Assembly: GCF_000708205.1 (NCBI RefSeq) | Contig: NW_014575556.1 | Span: forward strand, 678,267-742,266 | Origin: Mixia osmundae IAM 14324 | Lineage: Eukaryota > Basidiomycota > Mixiomycetes > Mixiales > Mixiaceae | DNA length: 64,000 nt | Direction: 5' to 3' | Shown: one piece after another, positions 54,503 through 64,000 of the stretch | Layout: each line of letters starts with the position of its first letter | Position numbering within the stretch: position 1 is the first letter of the stretch | The notes under the pieces: model-generated | The model's database searches: none | What the model was told of the DNA's origin: nothing | What the model saw: only the letters and a program-made list of their open reading frames with translations | Made by a program: the position numbers and the translations under genes

Positions 54503-54508
54503 TTTTTT
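54503..54508 (+). terminator. RNA polymerase III terminator
   Basis: Six T residues begin five bases after the tRNA discriminator base, the usual Pol III stop. Confidence 0.85.
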
Positions 54509-54642
54509 GCCGCTTCCGCGCAGCTCGTCTCATTGTAGTATGCAGTTGATCAAGACACGCGCTACGTATCTTTTTGATGTAAAGATTGACCTCGCGAGCT
54601 TTTGCGCTGTGGACGCGTGCAGCTTCTCGGACCTCGAGGACG

Positions 54643-55696
54643 ATGCTGAGGCGAGTATGCAGGCAATCGCTGCCCTTTGCTACAGCCCCGAGAGCATGCG
54701 GTCGCACTTTCGTTAGCTGCTCACCCCTCCGAGACGCTGCATCCGAGGCAAAGGCGGAAGCAAAGAGGCAAGCTCGAGAGACGCATTTTGGCTTCAAGAA
54801 TGTGCCTGAGGGTCAGAAGGAGTCTTTAGGTCAGCCCACCCATTCCGTTCTCGAGTATGGAGCTGATAACAGTCTGCAGTCTCGTCGGTCTTTTCGTCCG
54901 TGGCATCGTCCTATGATGTGATGAACGATGCGATGTCGCTAGGCATCCATCGGCTCTGGAAAGATCACTACGTCAAGAAGCTCGATCCTCATGGCGGTCT
55001 CAAGTGCCTCGATGTAGCGGGCGGGACTGGCGATATAGCCATGCGAATCCTTGATCATGCCAAAGACAAGCATGCCGATCGCGAGACGTCTGTTCATGTG
55101 CTCGACATTAACCCTGACATGCTCGCCGAGGGTCGCAAGCGATTCGCAAAGACGATGTATCACGCCGGTAAGATCGTAGCGCTTCACCCAACATTTCTCA
55201 TGGAGAATGCAGGGCCTCAAGTTTCCTTCGAAGTCGGAAACGCTGAAGATCTCAAGTCGATATCATCAGACTCGCTCGATGTCTATACGATCGCATTCGG
55301 CATCAGAAATTGCACACACGTTGACAAAGTACTGTCAGAAGCTTACCGGGTTCTCAAGCCCGGCGGAGTGTTCAGCTGTCTCGAGTTCAGCAAAGTCACT
55401 AATCCCCTACTTGCAAAGTTAGCCGTCGTCTCTCGCTTCGTCTGCATGGCACCCGCTGACTCCGAGGCAGAGCTTATGAGGCATACTCCTTCTCGGTCAT
55501 ACCCAACTTGGGACACATCATTGCTGCCGATCGCGACTCGTATCAATACCTCGTCGAATCGATCGTCAAGTTTCCAACGCAAGAGAGATTCGCAGAGATG
55601 ATAGAAGACGCAGGTTTCACTGCGCCACAGGGGGGCCAGATCTGGGAAGACCTCACATTCGGCGTGGCGGCAATCCACACGGGTATTAAGCTTTGA
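54643..55696 (+). CDS. COQ5: 2-methoxy-6-polyprenyl-1,4-benzoquinol methylase
   Basis: Predicted 316 residues; exons 54643-54829, 54880-55417 and 55471-55696. The start is an Arg-rich mitochondrial presequence ([13 protein letters not shown]). The UbiE/COQ5 signatures are [37 protein letters not shown], the SAM-binding loop [14 protein letters not shown], and [17 protein letters not shown]. After intron 2 come [20 protein letters not shown] and [11 protein letters not shown]. It performs the C-methylation of ubiquinone synthesis on the matrix side of the inner membrane. The tRNA gene ends only 145 bp before this start codon. Confidence 0.96.
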
Positions 55697-55758
55697 TGCA
55701 GCATCGCGGAGGAACTGCAAATTGCTGTCAACAACAATGAAGTACACACAGGTATGCG

Positions 55759-57358
55759 CTAGTCGGCTACCGCGAGTCGTTCAGCGCCCGCCAAGCGTAC
55801 AGAGCTGACGGGCGGGAAGCCCGCTTGTGGGCCTTTTTGCAAGACGAGCAAATTGCGCGCCTGGTGGATGTAAGCTTTGCTGTAGCCTTGCTCGTTCAGG
55901 CTAGCCGCAACGCAATGCATGTCGTCTAGATCGAGCGTCGGATCTCGCCAGGCATATTGTGCCGCAGCGAGTAGCTTGTCCAGTGGGAGCGTTGGAGGCC
56001 CTTCACTCGTTGGCCTGCCTTTGCTGAGTATCCACAGCCTACATCTCGCGATCAGCGGTGTCGGCCGAGCTAGCGGATAACGTACACTTTGCGGCACAGA
56101 TTGCGCCAGCAGATTACTTCCAACTTCTCTTTGAGGAGAACGTAAGCCCCTTTAGATCTGTGCCACTCTCGCCATCGATCGAGAGCTTGTACGCAGGCGG
56201 TATAGTCACCGAGCTATGCGCCCGTCAGCGGCGCTGAGCTGTAATGCAAAAAGTGAAGGCCTACTTTGAGCGCATCGGTCAAGGGTCCATATTGCGGTTC
56301 CAGGTCATATTGTTGCAGCAATAGCTTGCTGGGCAGTATTCCGAGGGGTAAAGAGGCAGCGATGAGGAAGATGAGCAGCATTCTGCATTGGGCGTATGCA
56401 GCAGGAGAGCAGAGATCGAAAGCGGCTTGTAGCTCTTGTCTTGCTTGTCGCAGACGCCTTTGCGAGAGGTAGATCCGCCCGATATAGTATCGATAGGTCA
56501 CTCGATCGGACTTGGGAAAGTCGACGTCGAGGAACGGTCGAGCGTGTCGCGTGTTGTTGATGATCGTATCGGTCAGGCGCAGATTGTCAAGCTTAAAGTA
56601 GATGCGCAAGCATTGATTGGCGACATAGAAAGTTGCCAGACGCTTCTGAGTCGCGCCTCTGTTGGTACATGAGCTTGGGCCTGCTCGGATGAACGATGAC
56701 CAACTTGTCCGTCGAGATGACATTCAAAGTGCGAATGAGCAAGCGGGATGCCAGACTTGCGCGGACGTTCTTGCTATCGTGCGCTGCCTCGTCCGCCTGT
56801 CATTGTGTCGATCAGCCCTGTACCGTTCATCTGACAGGACGAGCTGACTTGAAGTGCCAGCAGGGCGAGGGCGCGCGAAAAGAGCTTGAGCGTTGGCACG
56901 AGCCAATCACTATCTGGCTGCTGAAAGATACTCAGAACATCGCTGTATGCTCTTCAGCGATAGGCAAGCTCGGCGTTCGTGCGACATACGTGTAGCATGT
57001 TTGTATGAGCTCGTAGGCAGCTGCTTTGGCCGACAAGTCTGGCGAGCCTGGCCTTGCGTCATCGAGATAGCGTAAGTAGTCGTGTACCAAGTCTCCGAGC
57101 GGTCCGTTCTCCTTGAAGAGACTGCGAATGCTGAGCATGACGCTCTGTGTGTTGCGCCGAGGCATGAGCTGAGCCGGGACCTTAGCGCACACGGCTCACA
57201 TTGGTAGCCTGGAGAGCAAGAGCGAGCTGTCGAGTGGGAGAGTCATTCTGAGCGCTGAGAAACCAGAGAGGCTCGAAGCAGGCTGCAAGTGCGCGTGCAT
57301 CACCGCTTTCGTATGCGAGCTTGACCCTGAGGCCGAACCGGCGCACTTCATGCTCCAT
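55759..57358 (-). CDS. PCI-domain protein, PCID2/Thp1/Csn12 family
   Basis: Predicted 432 residues; exons 57358-57200, 57168-56990, 56942-56849, 56769-56705, 56658-56265, 56213-56086 and 56038-55759. Family landmarks are YVANQCLRIYFKLDNLRL, RVTYRYYIGRIYLSQRR, LLLQQYDLEPQYGPLTDALK, KEKLEVICWRNLCRKV and the PCI end LDDMHCVAASLNEQGYSKAY. Members belong to TREX-2 (mRNA export) or the yeast Csn12 branch. The first intron is either a 31-nt GT-AG or a 40-nt GC-AG intron, both in frame. Intron 3 (79 nt) is the least certain. Starting at 57165 instead would drop 64 residues. Confidence 0.82.
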
Positions 57359-57440
57359 CGGACCGTCAATCTCGGCCTCGGCCTCCCAGCGAAACAATGA
57401 GGGACGCGACTTGCTGGACTTGCCTGTACCGACAAGCCCG
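57359..57440. promoter_or_regulatory. Very short divergent promoter, PCI gene / BIR1
   Basis: 82 bp separate the proposed start codons. If the PCI gene truly starts at 57358, both promoters share this segment. If it starts at 57165 the gap is 275 bp. Confidence 0.4.
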
Positions 57441-59170
57441 ATGGCCAGCAAAGGCAGGGCAAAGGGCAAGGCGAGAGACGTACACAAGCAACAAGAAGCA
57501 CTCCTCGCTCAGCCTGCCTTTCGCATCGGCACCTTCGAGAACGGCGGGATTCCCAAGACAAACATCGCGTGGCCTCATCCCGCAGAGTATGGCATCACAC
57601 CGAGGTCGCTAGCAGAAGCGGGCTTCTACTATTCGCCGAGCGTAGGCGACGAAGACAATGCGACTTGCTTCCTCTGTGCCCGTAGCTACGGTGGCTGGTC
57701 CGAGGACGACGATGCGACGCAAGAACACTTTCGTCATCAACAGTACGCTGGAGAGTGCGCCTTTGCACACCTCCGCAAGATACACAGCGTCATGGGAGCA
57801 TCCGTACAAGCCGGTCTACCGATCCCGCCTCTCGAAGATTGGATGGAGAACCCCACGAGCGAACACGAGACGAGGATGCGCTTCACTACCTTTGGCACTT
57901 GGTGGCCCCATGACAAGCGCGGCTGGACGCCCAATGCCAAGAATGCGAGTCCACTGTTCCAGCTCACGCGATAGCTGCTGATACCGATTGAGCAGATCGC
58001 CGAGGCGGGCTTCTTCTTCAGTCCCGATATAGATGACGGACGGATAGACACCGCGCTCTGTCCCTACTGCGGCACCGGCCTAGACGGCTGGGAGAAAGAC
58101 GACATACCATTGTACGCGCTCAGCAGGTTTTTTTGGGCCCATACTGACCTCACTGCAGTGATGAGCATCACAAGCGCAAGACTCACTGCGCATTCGTTCA
58201 GGCAGAATTGGCAAGACGAGCGAAAGCCGTCGAGAGCGCGCCAAAAGCGTCAACGAGCAAGAGGAGTAATTTGGCAGCGTCGAGGAGCAAGCCGACAAGC
58301 TCGGCGTCTATCGGCTCAAGGGCAAGTGCAGCTGACGATGTCCCGGAGCAAGCAACACGCGTCGAACCTGAAGAGGAACCTCGGCCGGCAGTACTGCCTG
58401 GCAAGCGACAGGTGTCCGGCGCAAAGCGACAGCGACAGATCAGCACAGACAGCATTGCGCGACGTCCTCCGGACCGAACAGAGACGACGGGCGTGCAAAC
58501 GAGGCGCGTGACTCGTTCGGCCTCTGTTGCTTCCCTAGCCAGCTCCACGCGTTCTGCGCCGCCATCGCACGACGAAGGCATAGCGGATGGACCAGCATCC
58601 TCTTCACCGCCTTTGCCCCAGGCGAAAAAGCCGAGGCGCAAAGCAACAAAGAGTCAGACTCGAACGGTCTCGAAGACAAGTCAGATACCGACCATCGATC
58701 TCGGCTCCACGTCATTAGATCTACCTGACGAGCCAGTCCATGCAAGCAAGATTTTACACACTGTCGAGCAAGTGTCCAGGGAGCCAGCACCGGCCCCAGG
58801 TCATCTACAGGCCCCTGCAGAAGCTACACCTCGCTCGAGCACATCTACTGCATTCCACTCGGTTGCCTCGCCCGATCATTCCTTCTCGATCATCGAGGCG
58901 CCAGAGGCGAATGAAGATGCTACACTCCGCTTGCCCGTCATCAACGGCTCCGCTGCAGCCTTGCCGAGCAGTCCGAAGCGAGTATCTGATCTGATCGCCT
59001 TACCGCCCGCAATGACCGAAGCCGAACTCGATATGACGGTGGAGGAGTACATCACCCGCGCTCTCGATAGAGATGCAGGAGAAGCCGAGAGAGCTTTGCG
59101 GCAGAAGCTCGAGGTCTTTGAGAAGCTCAGTGCGATGCACCGTCAACGGATCGAGCAAGCACTGTTGTAG
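57441..59170 (+). CDS. BIR1: Bir1/survivin-like protein with two BIR domains
   Basis: Predicted 544 residues; exons 57441-57944, 57993-58111 and 58159-59170. BIR1 spans about residues 30-115 (zinc ligands in ATCFLCARSYGGW, EHFRH and CAFAH). BIR2 follows at about 135-240 (FTTFGTWWPHDKRGWTP, AEAGFFFSP, LCPYCGTGLDGWEKDD, DEHHKRKTHCAF). A long Ser/Pro tail ends in a conserved helix (MTVEEYITRALDRDAGEAER), probably the coil contacting INCENP/borealin. Bir1 targets Aurora kinase to centromeres. Intron 1 is GC-AG (GCGAGT); it removes an in-frame TAG and restores TPNAKNQIAEAGFFFSP. Its 3' coding end overlaps the opposite-strand TPR gene by 44 bp. Confidence 0.93.
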
Positions 59171-60395
59171 CTTTTGCAATCTCAGCTATTCGCATCAGTA
59201 GCACCTGACGCGGCCATTCTATGTTCTCGATCTGCGGATTGGACAGCCAGACCGCGGCTGTTGGTCCATTCGGCAGCAAGATTGTCAGGGCCTGATGGAT
59301 ATGATCGGATATTGACGATGTGCCCGTCTGCAACCTGTCCACGTTGGCGAGCGAAAGATGACAGTCTGCTAGGGCGAGCTTGCGCTCGTGAGTCTGTAAA
59401 GGTGGCTTGAGCGGCATTGCACCTTGCAACTTTGCCAATGCGCGACCGAAAGCATTCTGCGCGAGCTGCAGGAGGGTAGACCATTTCGCTCGATCCAAGC
59501 GCTGCTCTTCCACGACGAGCACGAAGAACTCGGCCAGGCTCGTCAGACCACTCGCGGGTAAGTCGACTGCCAAATCGTTGACGAGCTCGTCGAGTATGGA
59601 CACGAGCTGGGCGTCTGTGAATAGCGATATGTTGTGTGCCAACCTGCCGAGCTCGGCCACTCGGATGTCCTCTTGTCGATGAGACAAGGTGGCAAGGTCT
59701 ACAGACGCAGAGAGCGGCTGCAGGACATGCTGGTTCGGCAGCAAACATTCGACGTCGCTCTTTGCGATGATCGTCGTGAGCACAATGTCGAGCGTAACAA
59801 TCTCGGTGATCTGGATATCGTTATCCTCGACCATCCCCAGGGATGCATCAGGAACATCGTCATCTTGCGATGCTGGTTGTAAGCGTGAGATCTGGGATAC
59901 CAGGAGCTCGTCCAGCAGACTAAGCGCTCTCTGAGGATCGTCAAGCGCGATGGGCTCATTGCCTGCAAAGTCGGTGTCCATCTCGTAACGAGTTGTCAGG
60001 GCAGCCGTCATGTTGAAGCAAGCATCGTCACGGCTGACTTCATACTGTCTAGCAGCGTCGAAGCGATCGATGGCTTGCGAGACAAGTTCTCGACAATGAG
60101 GAAAAGGCGTGAATGTGTCGCCTAGCTTTAGCAAAACGCGCGCTCTGGACTTCTGATGAGGATGATATCAGTCCACACGACGAAGAGAAGCGCACTCGTT
60201 GTAGATGGCATCTCCGGTGAACCGAAACGTCTGAGCGAGCCGGTAGAGACGGAGAGATTCGTGATAATATCGCAATGCTTTGTCGCCGAACTGGTAGCGC
60301 TCTGCTTGTTCCTCCTGGTGTACACCTGCATCAAGGGCTTCGTCGTAGTCGATAGGCTCTTGTTTTCCCTTGGGTTTGGCTTTCTTGGGGGGCAT
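59127..60395 (-). CDS. TPR-like helical-repeat protein, function unknown
   Basis: Predicted 405 residues; exons 60395-60196 and 60144-59127. A basic start (MPPKKAKPKGKQEP) precedes TPR-like helices: ALRYYHESLRLYRLAQTFR, DAIYNEARVLLKLGDTF, LVSQAIDRFDAARQYE and FNMTAALTTRYEM. Later helices are LAQNAFGRALAKLQ and LALADCHLSLANVDRL. Related proteins seem widespread in basidiomycetes, but I know no function. The C-terminal end (IAEIAKATTVLARS) runs into BIR1's 3' coding sequence on the other strand. It shares 157 bp with the divergent 4-TM gene. Confidence 0.8.
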
Positions 60396-60552
60396 GAGAT
60401 GACACGCCGACAGTGACAGAGCGATGACTTCATCGACACAGAAGCACTGCCCCAGGCTGCGCAACGAGCTTAATTGCCAGCTCATTTCCCCGGCTTGACT
60501 CAAGGTACAGTACAGAGGACGACCTCACACAAGTCAGCAGATCAGCACAGAG

Positions 60553-61327
60553 ATGTCGACGCAACCGGGCGAGGACGTTGCACTGGACAAGTCATCTTCA
60601 ATCAACTCCGTCATTGCAAGCGAAAATGCCAATGCTGTCATTGACCGCAACACTACCCAGTCAGTCGCACAGCTTCAATGTGCATCCATTGAGCTTAACA
60701 AGCCCGACTGGACAGCTACTTTGCATTCTCAGCGGCCACTTTCCTCATCCTCATCTCGATCCCAATGATATTCTTTCCGAGGCTGCTCTCTATCGCTCTG
60801 GGGGACGACCTGGCTTCAGTCGAAGGCGAAGGCGGTGTGCTACGACCGCTGAGCCAGCTCGAGTGCTTTTTTGCCCTCATCGCAGGTATCGCACACGTTG
60901 CTCTCTCGCTCATGCTTATCATCCAAGTGAGTGCCCACGTAGCCCGTTGACAAGCGTCTCTGATGAACGTGTACAGACGGGCGCAATCCCACTCGTGACC
61001 ACGCTGTCTGCAGATGAGGGGGAAGCGATGGCCAGTCCTTTCCGCAGTCCGGCCATCGCCATTGCTTCTGGCTATCTCGGGGGTCTCGCAGCCGTTTGCT
61101 GGTCACACAGTCTGCGCTTCATCGCAATCAACGCAGCCGGTCTCACTGTCTTTGGACTGTGGTCGCTCGTCTTTGGCGCAAACCTTTCGCTGAATTCGAA
61201 AGGAAAAGACAAGGTAAGCAGGCTCCTTGCTCAGTCCGGGTTTTGACTGACATGTATGCGCGACGGTTAGCATCAGAGCAGTTTCCCATTCAAGAATGAT
61301 TCTGCAGAAGATCGCAAAAAGGCATAG
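60553..61327 (+). CDS. Small fungal multi-pass membrane protein, unknown function
   Basis: Predicted 203 residues; exons 60553-60659, 60716-60926, 60977-61213 and 61271-61327, summing to a multiple of three. Four hydrophobic helices are visible: FAFSAATFLILISIPMIFF, LSQLECFFALIAGIAHVALS, AIAIASGYLGGLAAVCWSHS and FIAINAAGLTVFGLWSLVFG. The tail GKDKHQSSFPFKNDSAEDRK fits a conserved ending (KHxSxFxFxNxSA...KK) I associate with an uncharacterised fungal ER-type family; the C-terminal lysines could be an ER-retrieval signal. Intron 1 removes the frame shift between the soluble N-terminus and helix 1. Confidence 0.8.
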
Positions 61328-61444
61328 GAGCCCTTGCCTCACATACACCCTCATGTTCATGAACTCGCGCAATCAGTGGAAATAGAAAGATGTAGCGATC
61401 AGCAATGCATACACGAACAGTTGTCACGTCACTCTGCGCGGACG

Positions 61445-62744
61445 TCATGCGATTCTCTTGGGTTGGCCGTCTGACGCGACGAGAGAGTGGTCTGCGCTTA
61501 GCACGCGCGGTCCGTCGCCTACTCGGGTATGGATAAGTCGGCTGACGCTTTCCGGCGGAAAGACAGTCGATACTTTCACGTTGAAGCCAGCAGGCAGGGA
61601 GCCTTCTTTTCTATCTTTCCCCGGAAAAAAGTGAGAGACGAGTGCGATGATCTCGGGCATGCTTTGCTCGAGTGCGTAGATGACCGCATTCGGCCCTGCG
61701 TCGAATGTGTAAGCCGCCACAAGACCTTTGCCAGCTTCTGTCGAGAGTCTGTTGAGTTCTGTGATGACTGCGATGATTGACCTTGACACGTCGTTCAGAT
61801 AGAAGATAGGTGGGAAAGTGTCCATGCAGACTGCATGGAAGCTATTCGAATCCTTCATGGTGATTGTTGCAAAGGTATCAAAATCGCGTTGGTTGATTGC
61901 CTTTGTGATCTCTGCCATTCTCTCGGGCACGACAGAATTGATGCGCTCTTGCAGCAGTGTCGAAGTCTGCACGGTCCTTTGCATGCCCGAAGTAGAAGAA
62001 GTGCCTTTCTTTGCATCCGACACCACGCAGATCAGTGCTTTCATGCCCGCCCAATGTGTCTCGGGCGCAACTTGGACAGCTAACGAGTCCTGCCCATCCG
62101 CAGAGGCGCCCATTTCCCAAGCGACATACCCGCCAAACAGTGACCGACAGGCTGATCCTGAGCCCTGTCGTGCTATTCTCGATAGCTCAGATGCGTTCTC
62201 AGGCAGCTGGTATAGTTTTGCGAGCGTGAAGACAAGCGCTGCGAAGCCTGAAGCTGATGATGCTAGGCCGGCAGCGGTAGGGAAGTTGTTCTCTGACACG
62301 ATGTGCAAGTGACAGCTCGACAGCGCCTGCGAACCGTGCACCTTGTCATCAGCCTTCTTTGCCTCAAAGAAGAGCTTACTTTGCCGTCAATGTCTTTCTG
62401 TGAGGCTGATTGTTCGAGTTGTCGCCTGAGCTTGCGCATTTCCTCGAGACAAGTCGTCATCCTGCCTTCGCCATCTAGAGCGACGCTCGAGCCATTCAAC
62501 CACAGCGCGTCTCGTGTGAAGGTTGCATCTGCACGTATGCTCGTTGTAGAGCGCAGATCATCTTGCGACAGCGTCAGAGAAAGGGACGAATTGGTTGGCA
62601 GAATGAGCGCAGTGTCCCTCTTGCCCCAATATTTGATGACTGCGATGTTGACCTGTTTTAGCACCAAAGCAAAGCATCAGCATACACATGATGTACATGC
62701 ACTCGACTGACCGGCGCCGAGCATGTCGCCTCGACAAATGTCAT
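61445..62744 (-). CDS. MVD1: Diphosphomevalonate decarboxylase
   Basis: Predicted 400 residues; exons 62744-62712, 62652-62380 and 62341-61445. GHMP-kinase-fold motifs are [46 protein letters not shown] (phosphate loop), [16 protein letters not shown] and the catalytic-Asp helix [14 protein letters not shown]. It makes isopentenyl diphosphate from mevalonate diphosphate, feeding ergosterol and ubiquinone (COQ5 is also in this window). Intron 2 is only 38 nt (GTAAGC donor, CTGATGAC branch). The first exon encodes just [11 protein letters not shown]. Confidence 0.96.
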
Positions 62745-62920
62745 TTCTGTGGGCTGAGCGACGTGGAAGCGTGAAACGCGGCACGCGGCATTGTTGCCTT
62801 TGCTAGTGCGCGCTAGTGCCCCGCGCTCACAACTTGAATCATCTAATTTTGGGTGTCGACTCCACGCAGTCGAGATTGTCGCCCTCCGGTATAGCCCCAT
62901 CGCTCAGGCCATCGCAAGTC

Positions 62921-64000
62921 ATGAGCGATGACGAGGATGAAGACCGACAGACGCTACTGTCGCCTCCGCCGGCAAAGGCGCTAGACAAGCCCCTCAAAAG
63001 ATCGCAATGGGTCATCATGGTCATCATCATGCTTTGCGAGCCCGTTTGCTTCTCCGTCATCTTCCCCTTCATCAATGCCGAGATCGCCTCGCTAGGTGTA
63101 CCCACAGAGCGAGTAGGCTACTCTGCAGGCGCGGTCGAGTCTGCATTCGCCCTCGCGCAGCTATTCACTGTGCTCGCGTGGGGCCGAGCGTCAGACAAGT
63201 TCGGTCGAAAGCCCATCATGATCTCAGGCTTGGCCGGCGTTGCGATCAGTATATGTTCCTTCGGCTTGTCGAGGACGATCCCCGGCTTGATCGTCAGCCG
63301 ATCGCTCGCAGGCGGGCTGTCTGGCAATGTCGCCGTTGCCAAGAGCATGATGAGCGAGATGACGAGCCCTGGGTCCAAGCGGCGTACTAGAATGTTCTCA
63401 CTCATGCCTGTCTGCTGGTCCTTCGGCTGCGTCATCGGCAGCGCACTCGGGGGCGGTCTGTCCAACGCGGCCAAACGCTATCCCACCGTCTTTGGCGATT
63501 CTGCTTTCCTACATGCGTACCCTTACGCGCTGCCTTGTCTCATCGCCGCCGTCTTTCCCTTTGTTGGCGCCGTTCTCAGCTCGATCGTGCTGGAAGAGGT
63601 GAGCCAGTAGGGTATGCTGCAGGCCACGACTGATTCGCAGCACAGACGCATCCGAATCACCAGCCAAAGTACGAGAGGATAGCAAGCTATAGCAAGACGC
63701 TCAGGCATGAGCGCACGATCTCCGTTGCCTCGGCTTACAGTGACGATGCGCTGCTATCGCCAACGGCCGAGCGGCGGTCGAGTCAGTACGAAGATCATGC
63801 TTTGCAGGGTCAGGATGAGCTAGAACGGGAGGCTGCATTGCACGACAAGCCAAAGCCGAGTCAGCTAAGGATGCTGCTGAGAGACCCGCAAGTTCAGATC
63901 ACACTCGCCAACTTTGCGACGCGCGCCACCGTCATCACCGCCTGGACAGCTATCCTGCCGCTTTTTGCATTCACGCCAGTCAAGAGCGGCGGTCTCGGTA
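62921..64000 (+). CDS. MFS transporter, YCR023C/ZIFL-like, N-terminal part
   Basis: The gene runs off the right edge. Exons seen are 62921-63598 and 63646 onward. An acidic N-terminus (MSDDEDEDRQTLLSPP) precedes TM1 (VIMVIIMLCEPVCFSVIFPF). TM2 leads into motif A (LAWGRASDKFGRKPIMISGL), then SRSLAGGLSGNVAVAKSMMS and RTRMFSLMPVCWSFGCVIGS. A long Ser-rich cytoplasmic loop follows TM6, then ITLANFATRATVITAWTAIL. This is the fungal group related to yeast YCR023C and plant zinc-induced facilitators; the substrate is unknown. It differs clearly from the DHA1 transporter at the left edge. Confidence 0.9.

Noticed and set aside
1-64000. CRISPR arrays, rRNA genes, retroelement or virus-like remnants
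   Set aside because: No regularly spaced direct repeats, no rRNA-like stretches and no reverse transcriptase, integrase or capsid-like frames were seen on either strand.

Overview
The window is nuclear DNA of a filamentous or dimorphic fungus, most likely a basidiomycete; Pucciniomycotina (Mixia-like) is a guess. Supporting features are genes split by many very short introns (mostly 45-60 nt, with a CTGAC/CTAAC-like branch site just before the acceptor), fungal-only families (Kei1, Scm3, CSN4 beside a PCID2/Thp1-type PCI protein, a MHYT-domain hybrid histidine kinase), complex I subunits, and an intron-bearing Pol III tRNA gene. I place about 37 protein genes, one tRNA gene and one inverted-repeat element. 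Exon boundaries were deduced by hand from splice signals and family motifs. For nearly every multi-exon gene the exon lengths sum to a multiple of three.

Layout. 1-14.6 kb: end of a DHA1 MFS transporter, MHYT hybrid histidine kinase, Pep7/Vac1-like FYVE protein, nucleolar FKBP (Fpr3/4 type), a coiled-coil C2H2 protein, a cerevisin-type subtilase and CSN4. 15-25 kb: a GH63-type glycosidase, an unknown regulatory-looking protein, two complex I subunits, the CENP-A chaperone Scm3 and a zinc alcohol dehydrogenase. 25-34.5 kb: a secreted GH23-like lytic transglycosylase, a Gfa/CENP-V-fold protein, a conserved unknown, Tsr4/PDCD2, Kei1, PRPP synthetase and arylamine N-acetyltransferase. 34.6-48.3 kb: a 1715-residue DH-BAR-SH3 RhoGEF, a GNAT, a Ubc1-type E2, a GMC oxidoreductase, a TMEM14 protein, an M14 carboxypeptidase and mitochondrial 2-methylcitrate dehydratase. 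48.3-64 kb: an ER-type Hsp90 ending in HDEL, Mpp6, ATP synthase subunit f, a 1.5-kb segment bounded by 169-bp inverted repeats, tRNA-Ser(UGA), COQ5, a PCI protein, Bir1/survivin, a TPR-like protein, a fungal 4-TM protein, mevalonate diphosphate decarboxylase and the start of another MFS transporter.

Gene order is extremely compact. Neighbours mostly alternate strand, so divergent pairs share promoters of about 80-200 bp, and two convergent pairs overlap in coding sequence (SCM3/NDUFS6 and BIR1/TPR).

The most unusual signal is at 54353-54498. A tRNA-Ser(UGA) gene carries a normal 12-nt anticodon-loop intron and, in its D-loop directly after the A box, a 52-nt insertion with spliceosomal hallmarks (GCAAGT donor, branch-like GCTGAT, CTCTCAG acceptor). 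Removing both leaves a canonical 82-nt serine tRNA. The protein genes also use GC-AG introns unusually often (at least seven of about 89). The ER Hsp90, a class absent from the model yeasts, is a second notable item.
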